Positions 53,389 through 61,819 are shown, counted from the stretch's first letter. The stretch is DNA of 64,000 nt from GCA-2720865 sp047630275 (GCA_047630275.1 JBLHVN010000002.1:310001-374000), one strand, 5' to 3'. Numbers and translations: made by a program. The notes: a model not told the origin generated them from the sequence alone.

Positions 53389-54279
53389 TTAAAAAACAAC
53401 CCGAGAAATCTCTTCATAAAGAAAGTCGGTACAAGTTTTTACTTTAGGCACCTTACTCATATTTTTATGCGTCAATATCCATAAGTCATTTCCAATAAAT
53501 TCTTTAGGCTCGAAGATAAGGTCTAAGTTTTTATAAACACCTTCAAAGTAATGAGGTAAAAGAGCCAGTCCCACCCCTTCACTACACATCTTGGCCATGA
53601 CAGTTAGGTCATCTACTTTATAAATGCGGCTTTCATCATTCAATTTACTATCAAGCCATTTCTTTGATCTTAAGTGCTCAAGGGATTCATCAAGAGCGAT
53701 GAAGGTATGCTTTTCAATATTGCTAAAAACATTCTCTCGTTTTCTATTTCCTTTGAAGTAAGCTTTGGTTCCGTAAAGTGAAAAATTTAACTTCCCTAGG
53801 TTTCTTCCCATCAAATGCAGAGGTACATCGCTCGCTGGACGAATAGCTATGTCAGCTTCTCGTTTTGATAGATTATAAAATTGATTTGACACTTTTAGGT
53901 CCACCAAAAGATCAGGCCATTTCTTTTTGAACTTTTTAAGTATCTTAGGAAGAAACGTTGTGGCAATTGAATGGGTTGTTGTAATTAGGATCCGGCCCTT
54001 TAACTTTGTCTCTAATCCTTGAATCGAATTGAAGATTGAATCCATCCTCTCTTCAAGACCTTCCAATTTAAGATAGAGCTCCTCTCCAGCTGGAGTTAGA
54101 AAATAGCCTGCGGGAGTGCTCTCAAAGAGCTTTATATCAAACTTCTGCTCGAAGTTTAGGATACGTCTATAGACGGTAGTGTGATTGCTCTTAATAAGCT
54201 TAGCTGCTTTTTGAAGCCTCTTTTCATTAGCTAGTGCCATGAAATACTTAAGGTCTTCCCAGTTCTCTTCTATGTTCAT
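53389..54279 (-). CDS. LysR family transcriptional regulator
   Basis: A protein of 296 residues from the ATG at 54279 (GGGG site upstream); an alternative start at 54306 adds nine residues. The HTH is LKYFMALANEKRLQKAAKLIKSNHTTVYRRI and the effector domain is the usual two-lobe kind (GRILITTTHSIAT, DIAIRPASD). It is divergent from the SnoaL-DoxX pair across a short gap and probably controls it. Confidence 0.88.
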   Translation of the reverse strand: MNIEENWEDLKYFMALANEKRLQKAAKLIKSNHTTVYRRILNFEQKFDIKLFESTPAGYFLTPAGEELYLKLEGLEERMDSIFNSIQGLETKLKGRILITTTHSIATTFLPKILKKFKKKWPDLLVDLKVSNQFYNLSKREADIAIRPASDVPLHLMGRNLGKLNFSLYGTKAYFKGNRKRENVFSNIEKHTFIALDESLEHLRSKKWLDSKLNDESRIYKVDDLTVMAKMCSEGVGLALLPHYFEGVYKNLDLIFEPKEFIGNDLWILTHKNMSKVPKVKTCTDFLYEEISRVVF

Positions 54280-54362
54280 TTTTGAACACCCCTTTTCATT
54301 ATTCACACATTTTATTTCATTTTTAAAGGACCTACAATAGGTAAAACCAAGGGAAAGAAACC

Positions 54363-54770
54363 ATGAAAGATGAAGCTAACCACAAAGAATTAATCCTACA
54401 ACTCTATGCTGCTTTCTCAAGCCGAGACTTAGTAGAGCTAGAGAGAATTTGCGCAAAAGACATACTATGGACCCAAAACCCAGGCTTCCCAGGAGGAGCC
54501 GTAAACCAAGGCATCAAGGACATTATAAAGAATGTATACGACGCCAACACCGCTAGGTGGAAGTTCTTTAATTTCGAGAAGAAGAGTATTTCTGTAGCTA
54601 CAGATACCGTCTTAGTAGAGGGCCACTATGAAGTTCAAGGACATCATGCGAGAGAGAGAGTCTCTGCCGAGACCGCTCATGTTTTTAAAATAAAAGACAA
54701 CAAAGTGATTTCTTTTCAACAATACACGGACTCAAAAACACTTTGGAATAATATTGATCAAAACAATTAA
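54363..54770 (+). CDS. SnoaL-like NTF2-fold protein
   Basis: A protein of 135 residues. LYAAFSSRDLVELERICAKDILWTQNP, FFNFEKKSISVATDTVLVEGHYEVQG and AHVFKIKDNKVISFQQYTDSKTLW match the SnoaL/ketosteroid-isomerase-like barrel. The ligand is unknown. It is followed after 32 nt by a DoxX-like gene, and is divergent from LysR. Confidence 0.82.
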   Translation: MKDEANHKELILQLYAAFSSRDLVELERICAKDILWTQNPGFPGGAVNQGIKDIIKNVYDANTARWKFFNFEKKSISVATDTVLVEGHYEVQGHHARERVSAETAHVFKIKDNKVISFQQYTDSKTLWNNIDQNN

Positions 54771-54802
54771 CTTCAATTCATAAACTTAATAAAGGAATCA
54801 AC

Positions 54803-55210
54803 ATGAACGCAGAAGAACAGAAGAAGAATCTATCTCTAATCTCACTAATACTGAGATTGGCCATAGGAACATTATTTTTAGGTGCCGCCATTATAAAAGT
54901 AAAAGGCGGCATAGAGGGAAACATAGCCTACTACCTCTCGATCTTTGAAAAAAGCATCTTCCCCATTTTCTTAGTTAAGGCCCACGCCAGCGTCATCATG
55001 TTCGTTGAGTTTATCTTGGCCTTCTGGTTATTCTCTGGGATCAAACTAAAAGAAGCTTGGATAGCTTCCGCCCTCACCCTCATCAGCTTAGCCTTCGGCA
55101 TGATCTTCGTTTATAAATTTGATGTTGTCTCAGACAATTATATCTACGTTCTTATCTCTTCTTTAGGAATCCTAATCGCTCCCTACGACTCCTACAAACT
55201 AAAAGAATAG
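54803..55210 (+). CDS. DoxX-like membrane protein
   Basis: A protein of 135 residues with four spans (LILRLAIGTLFLGAAIIKVKGG, FLVKAHASVIMFVEFILAFWLF, and two more). It fits the small DoxX-like group. It lies in the same unit as the SnoaL-like gene. This is the third DoxX-like gene in the window. Confidence 0.65.
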   Translation: MNAEEQKKNLSLISLILRLAIGTLFLGAAIIKVKGGIEGNIAYYLSIFEKSIFPIFLVKAHASVIMFVEFILAFWLFSGIKLKEAWIASALTLISLAFGMIFVYKFDVVSDNYIYVLISSLGILIAPYDSYKLKE

Positions 55211-55234
55211 TCTCTCATAGGTACCTCCCTCATA

Positions 55235-55263
55235 GGTACCTGGTTACTTGCTCATCTGAAAAG
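55235..55263 (+). repeat. Dispersed repeat A, copy 5
   Basis: GGTACCTGGTTACTTGCTCA followed by TCTGAAAAG, with an extra GGTACC 15 bp upstream (55220). It lies after the DoxX-like gene, in a convergent space. Confidence 0.7.
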
Positions 55264-55288
55264 CGCCAGGAACCTATTCCTTAAGAGA

Positions 55289-55705
55289 TCATTTAGCTAA
55301 ACGAGCAAAGGCCAAGGCCGTCATAAAGATTAAAGTGATACAGCTAACTAAGAAGACTCTATAGCGAGCAGGAACATAGTTAGAATTAATATGGATATAA
55401 GCATGAACAATCCTGCAAAGAGCATAGATCCATGCAAGAGCTAATACTTTATAACTAACACTGTTAGTAATATAGAAAAAGAGACAAAGAACATAAAACA
55501 AATTAGGCATTTGAAACTGGTTAGCAATATTATTGGATACTTTAACGACGTCTTCTGGCCATGCACTATTATCTAAGGCCGCTTTATTTCGATCAACTCC
55601 GCCAGCCTTAATGGCCCTGCCTTTTCTGAGACCCAAAATAATAAACATAACGAGGGTTAATGTAATCTGAGTTAGTACGGGTAATAACAACGAAGAGAAA
55701 TTCAT
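55289..55705 (-). CDS. MAPEG family membrane protein
   Basis: A protein of 138 residues with four spans. NSAWPEDVVKVSNNIANQFQMPNLFYVL holds the family's helix-2 motif (N-x-x-x-x-F-x-P...F-Y), and WIYALCRIVHAYIHINSN is the third. MAPEG proteins include glutathione transferases of the membrane; the bacterial members are poorly known. Confidence 0.85.
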   Translation of the reverse strand: MNFSSLLLPVLTQITLTLVMFIILGLRKGRAIKAGGVDRNKAALDNSAWPEDVVKVSNNIANQFQMPNLFYVLCLFFYITNSVSYKVLALAWIYALCRIVHAYIHINSNYVPARYRVFLVSCITLIFMTALAFARLAK

Positions 55706-55781
55706 AAAACTTTCCTTTGAGTAGAGCCATTTAAACGTCTTTCTTTATATTATTCTATGAATTTTTGAAGTGAACGTATAG

Positions 55782-56210
55782 CTAAACTAAAACTATCGCT
55801 GCAATAATTAAGACCACAATAGCAGCTATCACAATTTGAAAAGTATAGCTCTTAGCCTCTTCAGGCTGCTTAAACTCACCGGTTTCTCGAAAGTAAGGAT
55901 CATTGATATTATTGATAACATATTGAAGATTTCCAAGAGGAGTTGTCCCTGTAAAGTCATACAAGACCTCCCTCTCTTCACAATAAACAGTATAGGGAAC
56001 TCCTCTTACGCCAAAACGATCGGCCAGATCAGGACTCTCCATTGTGTCTATCTCATAAACACGTAATTCAGGATTATTCTTCTCCAAGGCTTCAAAAACC
56101 GGTGCCATTGTTCGGCATGGCCCGCAGGTTGGAGAGAAGAATTTTATAACAAAAAGCCCTTTCTCTTTATCTACGGTTTCTTCAAAGTTATCTACGGTTA
56201 GTCTTTTCAA
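55782..56210 (-). CDS. Thioredoxin-fold protein with C-terminal membrane anchor
   Basis: A protein of 142 residues. Residues 1-105 are a thioredoxin domain with Cys29-Gly-Pro-Cys32 in FSPTCGPCRTM and the cis-Pro region RGVPYTVYC. Residues 120-142 form a hydrophobic span (IVIAAIVVLIIAAIVLV), so it is a tail-anchored thioredoxin facing the cytoplasm, or facing outward if translocated. A standard thioredoxin lacks this tail. Confidence 0.9.
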   Translation of the reverse strand: MKRLTVDNFEETVDKEKGLFVIKFFSPTCGPCRTMAPVFEALEKNNPELRVYEIDTMESPDLADRFGVRGVPYTVYCEEREVLYDFTGTTPLGNLQYVINNINDPYFRETGEFKQPEEAKSYTFQIVIAAIVVLIIAAIVLV

Positions 56211-56282
56211 TTTAAGCCTTCTTTTTTTTAGTATCCACTAAGTTTGGACATAGCAAAATAGCTAAGCTATCCTTGCACAAAT

Positions 56283-57281
56283 ATGGATTTAGATAATTAT
56301 ATTGAATATTTACTTAATGAAAAGAGTGACTTTTCACCTTGTGAGAAACTCTTTGAGAATGCTTTAAAGGTTAGTACCACTAGAAGAGGAATGCTAGAGT
56401 TGACTCCTCCAAATTTAAAGTCCGCGAAGAAGGCCTATATTTACTCGTGTGGAATCCATGGCAATGAGACAGCTCCCATAGAGATCATTAGTGATCTTAT
56501 TAGAGACCTGGCCAATGGAAGCTTGGTCCTGACTCATCCACTACTTATTATCTTTGGGCATGTTCAGGCCATGAGAGAATCAAAGCGTTTTCTTTTCGAT
56601 AACCTCAACCGTATGTTTAATGATAAATACAAGGATTTTCCTAAAGATCATCTTGAAGCATCTCTTGGTAAAGAGATCCAAGATTCGATAAGTGACTTCT
56701 TCCTAAAACACGATGAAGCCGAAAAAGTTCACTATGATCTCCATACCGCCATTAAGCCGTCCGCTTACAAGAGGTTTGCTATCTATCCCTACTTGCATGA
56801 TCGCGATCATTCTCAAGATCAAATCAATATCATGGCAGCAATGGGAATTGAGGCCGTCCTCCTAAATAATGGGCCAGCGACAACACTTAGTTACCACTCA
56901 AGTTTCAAGCACTCTGCTCACGCATTTACCTTAGAGTTAGGAAAGGTTGAGACCTTCGGTAATAATATTAGAGAGAACTTTACTGAAGCTGAAGATGTCT
57001 TAAGAAAGCTTATCTCGAGCGAGAGTCTAAATATGACAGAAAAGAGTCCTGTCATCTTCAAAGTTAAAAAAGAACTTATTCGCCACGAAGAAGACTATAG
57101 CTTTAATATAGCCGACGACGTCCCGAACTTCACAAGCTTCCCAATAGGAAGCATTCTTGCTGAAGATAAAGTAGAGAAATATATCACCACTGAGGAAGAT
57201 GAAAGGATCGTCTTTCCAAAGGGTGATGTTAAGGTTGGCCAGAGAAGTGGGTTGGTAGTGGTTCCTATAACGCTCTCATAA
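56283..57281 (+). CDS. astE: Succinylglutamate desuccinylase
   Basis: A protein of 332 residues of the M14/aspartoacylase group. SCGIHGNETAPIE holds the zinc His and Glu, VHYDLHTAI the second His set, and LNRMFNDKY a conserved region seen in AstE. It hydrolyses N-succinylglutamate to glutamate and succinate, the last step of arginine degradation by the AST route. No other ast gene is nearby. Confidence 0.88.
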   Translation: MDLDNYIEYLLNEKSDFSPCEKLFENALKVSTTRRGMLELTPPNLKSAKKAYIYSCGIHGNETAPIEIISDLIRDLANGSLVLTHPLLIIFGHVQAMRESKRFLFDNLNRMFNDKYKDFPKDHLEASLGKEIQDSISDFFLKHDEAEKVHYDLHTAIKPSAYKRFAIYPYLHDRDHSQDQINIMAAMGIEAVLLNNGPATTLSYHSSFKHSAHAFTLELGKVETFGNNIRENFTEAEDVLRKLISSESLNMTEKSPVIFKVKKELIRHEEDYSFNIADDVPNFTSFPIGSILAEDKVEKYITTEEDERIVFPKGDVKVGQRSGLVVVPITLS

Positions 57282-57300
57282 AAAAAGTTAGGATAAGGGA

Positions 57301-57325
57301 GGATAAGGTGCCAGTAGACTTATCC
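57301..57325 (+). repeat. Dispersed repeat B, copy 1
   Basis: GGATAAGGTGCCAGTAGACT followed by TATCC. GGATAAG and CTTATCC form a seven-pair stem around GTGCCAGTAGA. It sits between the convergent astE and metallochaperone genes and may act as a hairpin. Confidence 0.7.
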
Positions 57326-57359
57326 TTGGGGAGTTATTTCACAAAGTAACGACAAAGAA

Positions 57360-57611
57360 CTACAACTGACTCTTAAAGTGTTTAATAAAGGCCATATTAT
57401 CTGCCAGGCAACACTTCCCTGATGGGTTTGCTGTCTCACAAAAACAACCGGGGTCTTTCATCTTAGATTTTATATCATCAAGAATGTCTTTCTCTTTACC
57501 TTCTTGAATAGCGTCAAATAGTTCTTGCTTGGAGTGTTTGAAGCAATAACAAATCAGTCCTTCTTTATTGAATGGGGTTTTGCTTTCTTCTTTTTTATCA
57601 CAGCAGCTCAT
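57360..57611 (-). CDS. Putative [2Fe-2S] metallochaperone (BFD/CopZ-N-like), paralog 2
   Basis: A protein of 83 residues from the ATG at 57611 with GGAGG seven bases upstream; it overlaps the MerT-like stop by 4 nt (ATGA). MSCCDKK, LICYCFKHSKQEL and KMKDPGCFCETANPSGKCCL show nine Cys in the CC, CxC, CxC, CC order of the BFD/CopZ-N fold. It likely holds a [2Fe-2S] cluster and/or passes metal ions from the MerT-like transporter. It is the last gene of the MerR operon. Confidence 0.85.
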   Translation of the reverse strand: MSCCDKKEESKTPFNKEGLICYCFKHSKQELFDAIQEGKEKDILDDIKSKMKDPGCFCETANPSGKCCLADNMAFIKHFKSQL

Positions 57612-58252
57612 TTTGAACCTCCACATGGATTTTTATTATCAAATGACCAAAAAGCTATATAACCAGGGCTTTGCTTTATCTCTTTAATGACCTTGCAACT
57701 CACTTCTTCTGAAACCTTGATGACTGCACTGCCAATGTTCTCTTTAGGCTTTGGGCTTGAGTGATCTACATTTAGTATCTCTGAATCAGTAAGCCCTGCT
57801 CTCTTCAGTGCTTTTCTCACTCCCAACTCACAGCCTCCACAGGTCATGCCTTCGATATACAAGGTTCTAACCTTTCCGAGTGGGCCTACGGGTTTATTTT
57901 GAGCTTGGGATATTGAAGAAAGCAGCAATGGTGAGGCCATAAAGAGAAGAGCTATAAATGTTCCAATACTAAGGCCAAGCCTTCTAAGTCTCTTTTTCTT
58001 AGGATCTGCACACATGGATCCCTCCTTACACTCTTCTTGTTCCAATCTGTAATTCATAATCCAACCCATTGTTATCAACATTGTGACAGCGACTAATATG
58101 ATATTTCTATAATCTTCAAGAAAAAGAAGAGATGAGGCTCCGCCAACTCCGATAGCACCTAAGATCAAAGGACCTACGCAGCAGATAGAACTAGCAACCG
58201 CCGCAATTATTCCACCGCTAGTTACCCATTTTATCAATTTGTTCTCTTTCAT
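57608..58252 (-). CDS. Mercuric-transport-like MerT-MerP fusion
   Basis: A protein of 214 residues. Residues 10-130 form three spans with the MerT-type Cys24-Cys25 pair in SSICCVGPLI; an acidic/Cys loop (EECKEGSMCADP) lies between spans. Residues 128-200 are an HMA domain with EGMTCGGCELGVRKAL, the metal-binding CxxC. Such fusions (MerTP) bring Hg(II) or another soft metal into the cytoplasm. The operon lacks merA in this window, so the metal is uncertain. Confidence 0.85.
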   Translation of the reverse strand: MKENKLIKWVTSGGIIAAVASSICCVGPLILGAIGVGGASSLLFLEDYRNIILVAVTMLITMGWIMNYRLEQEECKEGSMCADPKKKRLRRLGLSIGTFIALLFMASPLLLSSISQAQNKPVGPLGKVRTLYIEGMTCGGCELGVRKALKRAGLTDSEILNVDHSSPKPKENIGSAVIKVSEEVSCKVIKEIKQSPGYIAFWSFDNKNPCGGSK

Positions 58253-58653
58253 TTAGTCACCTTCTTCACATCAAAAGATAAATGGCATTTCTTTTTGAGG
58301 TTAGTGCCCCCTGTTTCTTCACAGTCGCTTACAAATTTTCTTAAGACTTTTTTCATACTCCGGAGCGACTTCATTCTTTCATCTACTTCCGTAATTTTAG
58401 CCAAGGCCATATCTCGGCCAGTCTTACAGTTGACTCCACTTTCCTTTAAGTTCAATAACTCTTTTATTTCACTCAAGGTAAACCCAGCCTCTTTGGCCAT
58501 CAATGTAAAATTGATCCTATCGATAACCTCTTCGCTATATTCTCGGTATCCAGAACTGGTCCGCTTAGGCGTAGCGATGATTCCCTTCTTTTCATAAAAG
58601 CGAAGAGTCTCTCTGTCTAGTCCGGTTAATTTAGTGATGTCTTTTGTTTGCAT
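58249..58653 (-). CDS. MerR family metal-responsive regulator
   Basis: A protein of 134 residues from the ATG at 58653 (AGAGGTG upstream). The HTH TKLTGLDRETLRFYEKKGII and SGYREYSEEVIDRI are MerR hallmarks. Metal-candidate Cys lie in GVNCKTGRD, VSDCEETGG and KKCHLS, close to MerR's three Cys, so it probably senses mercury or a similar ion. It starts an operon with the MerT-MerP-like and Fe-S chaperone genes. Confidence 0.88.
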   Translation of the reverse strand: MQTKDITKLTGLDRETLRFYEKKGIIATPKRTSSGYREYSEEVIDRINFTLMAKEAGFTLSEIKELLNLKESGVNCKTGRDMALAKITEVDERMKSLRSMKKVLRKFVSDCEETGGTNLKKKCHLSFDVKKVTK

Positions 58654-58670
58654 ACTTACACCTCTCATAC

Positions 58671-58702
58671 AGTATAAACCCTGTACTATGGTACCAAGTA
58701 AA
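58671..58702 (-). promoter_or_regulatory. MerR-type promoter with long spacer and inner dyad
   Basis: On the minus strand TTTACT (58697-58702) and TATACT (58671-58676) are 20 bp apart, longer than normal, with the dyad GTAC-CATA-GTAC between them. This arrangement is typical of promoters bent by MerR-family activators. It lies 18 bp before the MerR gene start. Confidence 0.65.
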
Positions 58703-58836
58703 CTATTTTCTTCACGAGAGTGGATAGATATAAATACAACTACCTAAGTCTAATAATATTGATATAATGGAGCTCTCGTATCCAATTAAATTTGTTAATT
58801 GATTTCACAATGTAGCTACAGAGTACGACAATCCAA

Positions 58837-60267
58837 CTAGTTTTTTAAAATTTCCATCACTGCGGCTTCTAATGTCTTATCTGATATTCCTATAAAAAAT
58901 CCAGCCTCTGGTGTTAGAGAAATATGAGGAGCAATTCCGTTACCATCATATAGTTTTCCATTTGTTTGAAAAGAGGCCATCGTTGCAGCCTTTATCCTTA
59001 AGTTTGAATTCGGTAAATTGAACCTTCTTGAACGGGCACTCCCGCCGGAACTCGATTCTCCAATTAATTTAACATTTCTTAGTTTCTTAAGAGCGCCAAG
59101 AAAGATATCCGTAGCGCTAAAGCAGTTCTTATCTGTTAATACAATAATGGGCTTATCATAATATTTCACATTCCCAGTTATTACCATAAAGTGCCATTCA
59201 CTAAATTCTTTATTTGAAATCTTCCATTCTGGATTAAAATTCTTAGCCACTCTCAGGATCTCTTTCTGCTCCCCCGCAGACCAAGATGGATCATTTGCTG
59301 TGTATAAAAAACGATCTTTAAGATCTCCTGCCTTCACCCTTTCATCCTTTTTAAAAGCTGCTACATTCACTACGACAGACTCACCATCTTTTAAGAAATA
59401 AGGCATAATCCTTCTTAGGATGTCTCTTGAACCTCCAGAGTTCCCTCTAACATCAATAATCAAACCGTCTGTTGATAGATAATTTTTCAAATGATTCTCA
59501 ATCTTATCAATCTTCTTCTGCTTTCCGCTCATACCAGATATTCGAAGATAGCCAATCCTAGATTTATTTCTATCGATAATATGAGATTTCTTTTGTGGCC
59601 ATTCACCATAGTAATGACGATCTTGAGCGATAGGATAGGAGAACTTCCTTTCTCCATTTTTTCCCTTTAAGGTAATTTTTACGCTATCTATCTTTGGCAG
59701 TCCTGCTTCATTTCTTAAAAACTGGATATACCGTAGTAGTCGTATCGTTCTACCTAGTCTTAAGTTTCTAGAGCCTTTTGAAACAAGTGCGCCTGCAATA
59801 TTTCGCCAATACTCAATACTCTTTCCATCAATTCTTGTAATAAAGGGAAATTCTTCGTTAAAGACTTCACGATTAGTTTTTATCGCAAGATAGCCTTCTT
59901 TAGAGTACTCAATAAAAAAAGGCAAATAGCCTTTATCTATTTTCCTCTTCCATCCAGATACATTCGCATGTCCATCTGAGAATTTTGAAATTAATTTCTG
60001 CACGATGATTGAAAATTCTTTTTCAGAGATAAGGTCAGCCTTAGAAGTCGAAACCTCTTCTTGCGCGAGATCTATTAGTTTAGACAAATTCACATTATTC
60101 AAGTCTACATAGGACCATCTTCTCTGAAGCTCCCTTTCTAAGTAGTCCAAGTCTTCTAAAGCGGATTCTTTACTAATTATTTTTGGCAATTTTGGTTTAT
60201 CAGAAATACTTGTTGTTGAAGAACAACTTGTTAGAAACAAAAAAATTATAATAAAGTTAAATGGCAT
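58837..60267 (-). CDS. S41 family serine peptidase, lipoprotein
   Basis: A protein of 476 residues. The N-terminal MPFNFIIIFLFLTSCSST has a lipoprotein-type end (LTSC). GNSGGSRDILRRIM and IVLTDKNCFSATDIFLGALK, with a probable catalytic Ser in the latter, and LIGESSSGGSARSRRF match S41 (tail-specific/tricorn-like) peptidases. It would act at the cell envelope on misfolded or peptide substrates. It stands alone at the start of the accessory region. Confidence 0.8.
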   Translation of the reverse strand: MPFNFIIIFLFLTSCSSTTSISDKPKLPKIISKESALEDLDYLERELQRRWSYVDLNNVNLSKLIDLAQEEVSTSKADLISEKEFSIIVQKLISKFSDGHANVSGWKRKIDKGYLPFFIEYSKEGYLAIKTNREVFNEEFPFITRIDGKSIEYWRNIAGALVSKGSRNLRLGRTIRLLRYIQFLRNEAGLPKIDSVKITLKGKNGERKFSYPIAQDRHYYGEWPQKKSHIIDRNKSRIGYLRISGMSGKQKKIDKIENHLKNYLSTDGLIIDVRGNSGGSRDILRRIMPYFLKDGESVVVNVAAFKKDERVKAGDLKDRFLYTANDPSWSAGEQKEILRVAKNFNPEWKISNKEFSEWHFMVITGNVKYYDKPIIVLTDKNCFSATDIFLGALKKLRNVKLIGESSSGGSARSRRFNLPNSNLRIKAATMASFQTNGKLYDGNGIAPHISLTPEAGFFIGISDKTLEAAVMEILKN

Positions 60268-60459
60268 TTCACTTCCAATTTTTTTTATGATCTAGATATT
60301 GTCCAAGCGGACCTCTCCAAGACATTTATTGGACACAGATTTTCTATTTTTAGTTTCATTAAAAATTTATATCACAAAAATCAACTAGATCATTAGAAAA
60401 CATCGAAGTGGTGGAGGACTCAGAAAGTATATAACTCATTTTTTTGTTAATTCTAAAGT

Positions 60460-60741
60460 CTATTGTGAGCGCTTGTTTCGAATAACGGCCTCTATAACCT
60501 GAGCTGCTCCTGAGGTTTGCTCTCTAATGCATTTGTCATAGAGAAGATGTCCTTTTTTGTAAGTAATCATTTTTCCATCAGTACACGTTTTTAATTTATT
60601 TACTTTTTTTACTTCGGCTTTTTTTCGAGGAATTGGTTTTATCTCAACTTTATCAATTTTTCCTAGTTCTTTTAAACTCACTTCTTGAGCATTTAAACTT
60701 GAACAAAAGAAAAGTAAAAATATAAAACTAAATTGCTTCAA
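60460..60741 (-). CDS. Small exported basic protein
   Basis: A protein of 93 residues with a signal peptide (MKQFSFIFLLFFCSSLNA). The mature part is Lys-rich with two Cys (KTCTDG and DKCIRE). No family is recognised. Confidence 0.65.
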   Translation of the reverse strand: MKQFSFIFLLFFCSSLNAQEVSLKELGKIDKVEIKPIPRKKAEVKKVNKLKTCTDGKMITYKKGHLLYDKCIREQTSGAAQVIEAVIRNKRSQ

Positions 60742-60890
60742 GATCTTTCTCCAAAGAATACTTAAATTAATTTTAAACGATATTTACTCTTGATGAATGG
60801 ACCCTGCGTCATAATAAGAGAGGTGGAGGTAGCCTCATAACTGACTAATTTTGCTAATTGATTAGGAGTGATTAGGAGTGATTAAAGGAA

Positions 60891-60948
60891 AATAAGGTGC
60901 CAGTAGACTTATCCATGGCGCGCTCTTTCGGGCGCTAACGTTCGACGG
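60891..60948. repeat. Repeat B copy 2 followed by short related GC-rich element
   Basis: AATAAGGTGCCAGTAGACTT ATCC (60891-60914) is followed by GGCGCGCTCTTTCGGGCGCT, which resembles the GC-rich core of the 115-bp repeats at 61111 and 62389. The stop codon of the 57-residue ORF on the minus strand is made by this element. Confidence 0.65.
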
Positions 60949-61082
60949 CTCTTCTTTAAAGAAAAAATTAAAATAATCGAATATCCTATCAATAATAGTG
61001 GAACTATTTCTGAACCAAAAAAGAAGTAGAGGCTAATAAATAATAAAATAAAAAAACTAATTAGGATTTTTATCCCTTTCAT
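60909..61082 (-). CDS. 57-residue two-span membrane mini-protein ending in a repeat element
   Basis: AGGAG lies seven bases before the ATG. The product has two hydrophobic spans (about 5-22 and 26-41), a basic turn KKSRR and an Arg-rich tail encoded by the repeat element, whose GGATAA gives the stop. I do not recognise a family. The surrounding 535-bp stretch holds otherwise only repeats. Confidence 0.55.
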   Translation of the reverse strand: MKGIKILISFFILLFISLYFFFGSEIVPLLLIGYSIILIFSLKKSRRTLAPERARHG

Positions 61083-61110
61083 GTCTGTTCTCCTGTTCGT
61101 GCTCTATGGG

Positions 61111-61223
61111 CTTATCCTAGGCGAGCCCCTTTCTTTTCGTTGGATTACATAATAAAGATACACCGCGCGCTCTAGGTGCGCTACCGCTTACCGTCGCTTA
61201 CGACCTCCAAGCAAAAAAACCAC
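61111..61223. repeat. 115-bp repeat element, copy 1
   Basis: Starts CTTATCCTAGGCGAGCCCC, then GTTGGATTACATAA, CACCGCGCGCTCTAGG, and ends CGCTTACGACCTCCAAG with an A-tract and a weak hairpin. It is 80-90% like copy 2 at 62389-62503. The two copies flank the nucleotidyltransferase/HTH gene pair. Confidence 0.75.
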
Positions 61224-61276
61224 AAGGTTCTTTTCTTAAAATAATCAGGACTCCATAAAGCTTTATAATAATTTAT

Positions 61277-61819
61277 CTATTTTTTCTTTTTAATCAATCC
61301 AATATACTCTTCAAAAATTTCAGATCTTCCCTCGTTCTCACACCAGTTTTTAACAGATTCAAAATTAATATCACACTTATCTGTCACCATTATTGCTTGA
61401 TCTAGGCCATCTCGGTCTTTGAAGTGAATATATGTCGCAAGTCTATCCTTCACACAATCCGTAGGGGAGTAGATTTTTATAATAACTCCACCCTCATCAA
61501 TTTCTTCCGGCTCTATTGAAGTATCTTCACCAATCCCTAGTGGTATAGATCCAGGAAATTCTACAAAAAGATGAGAGCATTCGGGGTGAACATAGTGTCT
61601 TGATTTTTTAACAAAACCTAAAGAGTTCATGGCCTCTTCAAGTCCCTTGGTGAACATACTCCCTAATACAAAATCAAGATCACCTGATTGATATAGGCCA
61701 TCAGTATAAATAGCAACAACAGCGCCGCCAACAAGTATCGTATCAATGCCTTTTTTCTTCAATTCAACAGCAACATACTTCCAAAGCTCTTCTTCATTGC
61801 AAGTTTTAAAGTTAATCAT
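61277..61819 (-). CDS. Nucleotidyltransferase, putative toxin of a TA-like pair
   Basis: A protein of 180 residues from the ATG at 61819, with GAGG upstream and an 8-nt overlap on the HTH gene end (ATGATTAA). ILVGGAVVAIYTDGLYQSGDLDFVLG is the nucleotidyltransferase core (GG...DxD); HPECSHLFVEFPGSIP and DCVKDRLATYIHFKDRDGLDQ follow, typical of the DUF6036/AbiEii-type group. It may modify a nucleotide or RNA, as in NTase-based toxin-antitoxin systems. The longer frame to 61897 overlaps the HTH gene needlessly. Confidence 0.75.
   Translation of the reverse strand: MINFKTCNEEELWKYVAVELKKKGIDTILVGGAVVAIYTDGLYQSGDLDFVLGSMFTKGLEEAMNSLGFVKKSRHYVHPECSHLFVEFPGSIPLGIGEDTSIEPEEIDEGGVIIKIYSPTDCVKDRLATYIHFKDRDGLDQAIMVTDKCDINFESVKNWCENEGRSEIFEEYIGLIKKKK

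Noticed and set aside
17198..55263. Repeat A as a CRISPR repeat
   Set aside because: Copies are single and thousands of bases apart (or hundreds), with no regular spacers.
58669..58836. Possible small gene between merR promoter and the S41 peptidase end
   Set aside because: No open frame with a start signal was seen; it appears to be plain intergenic sequence.
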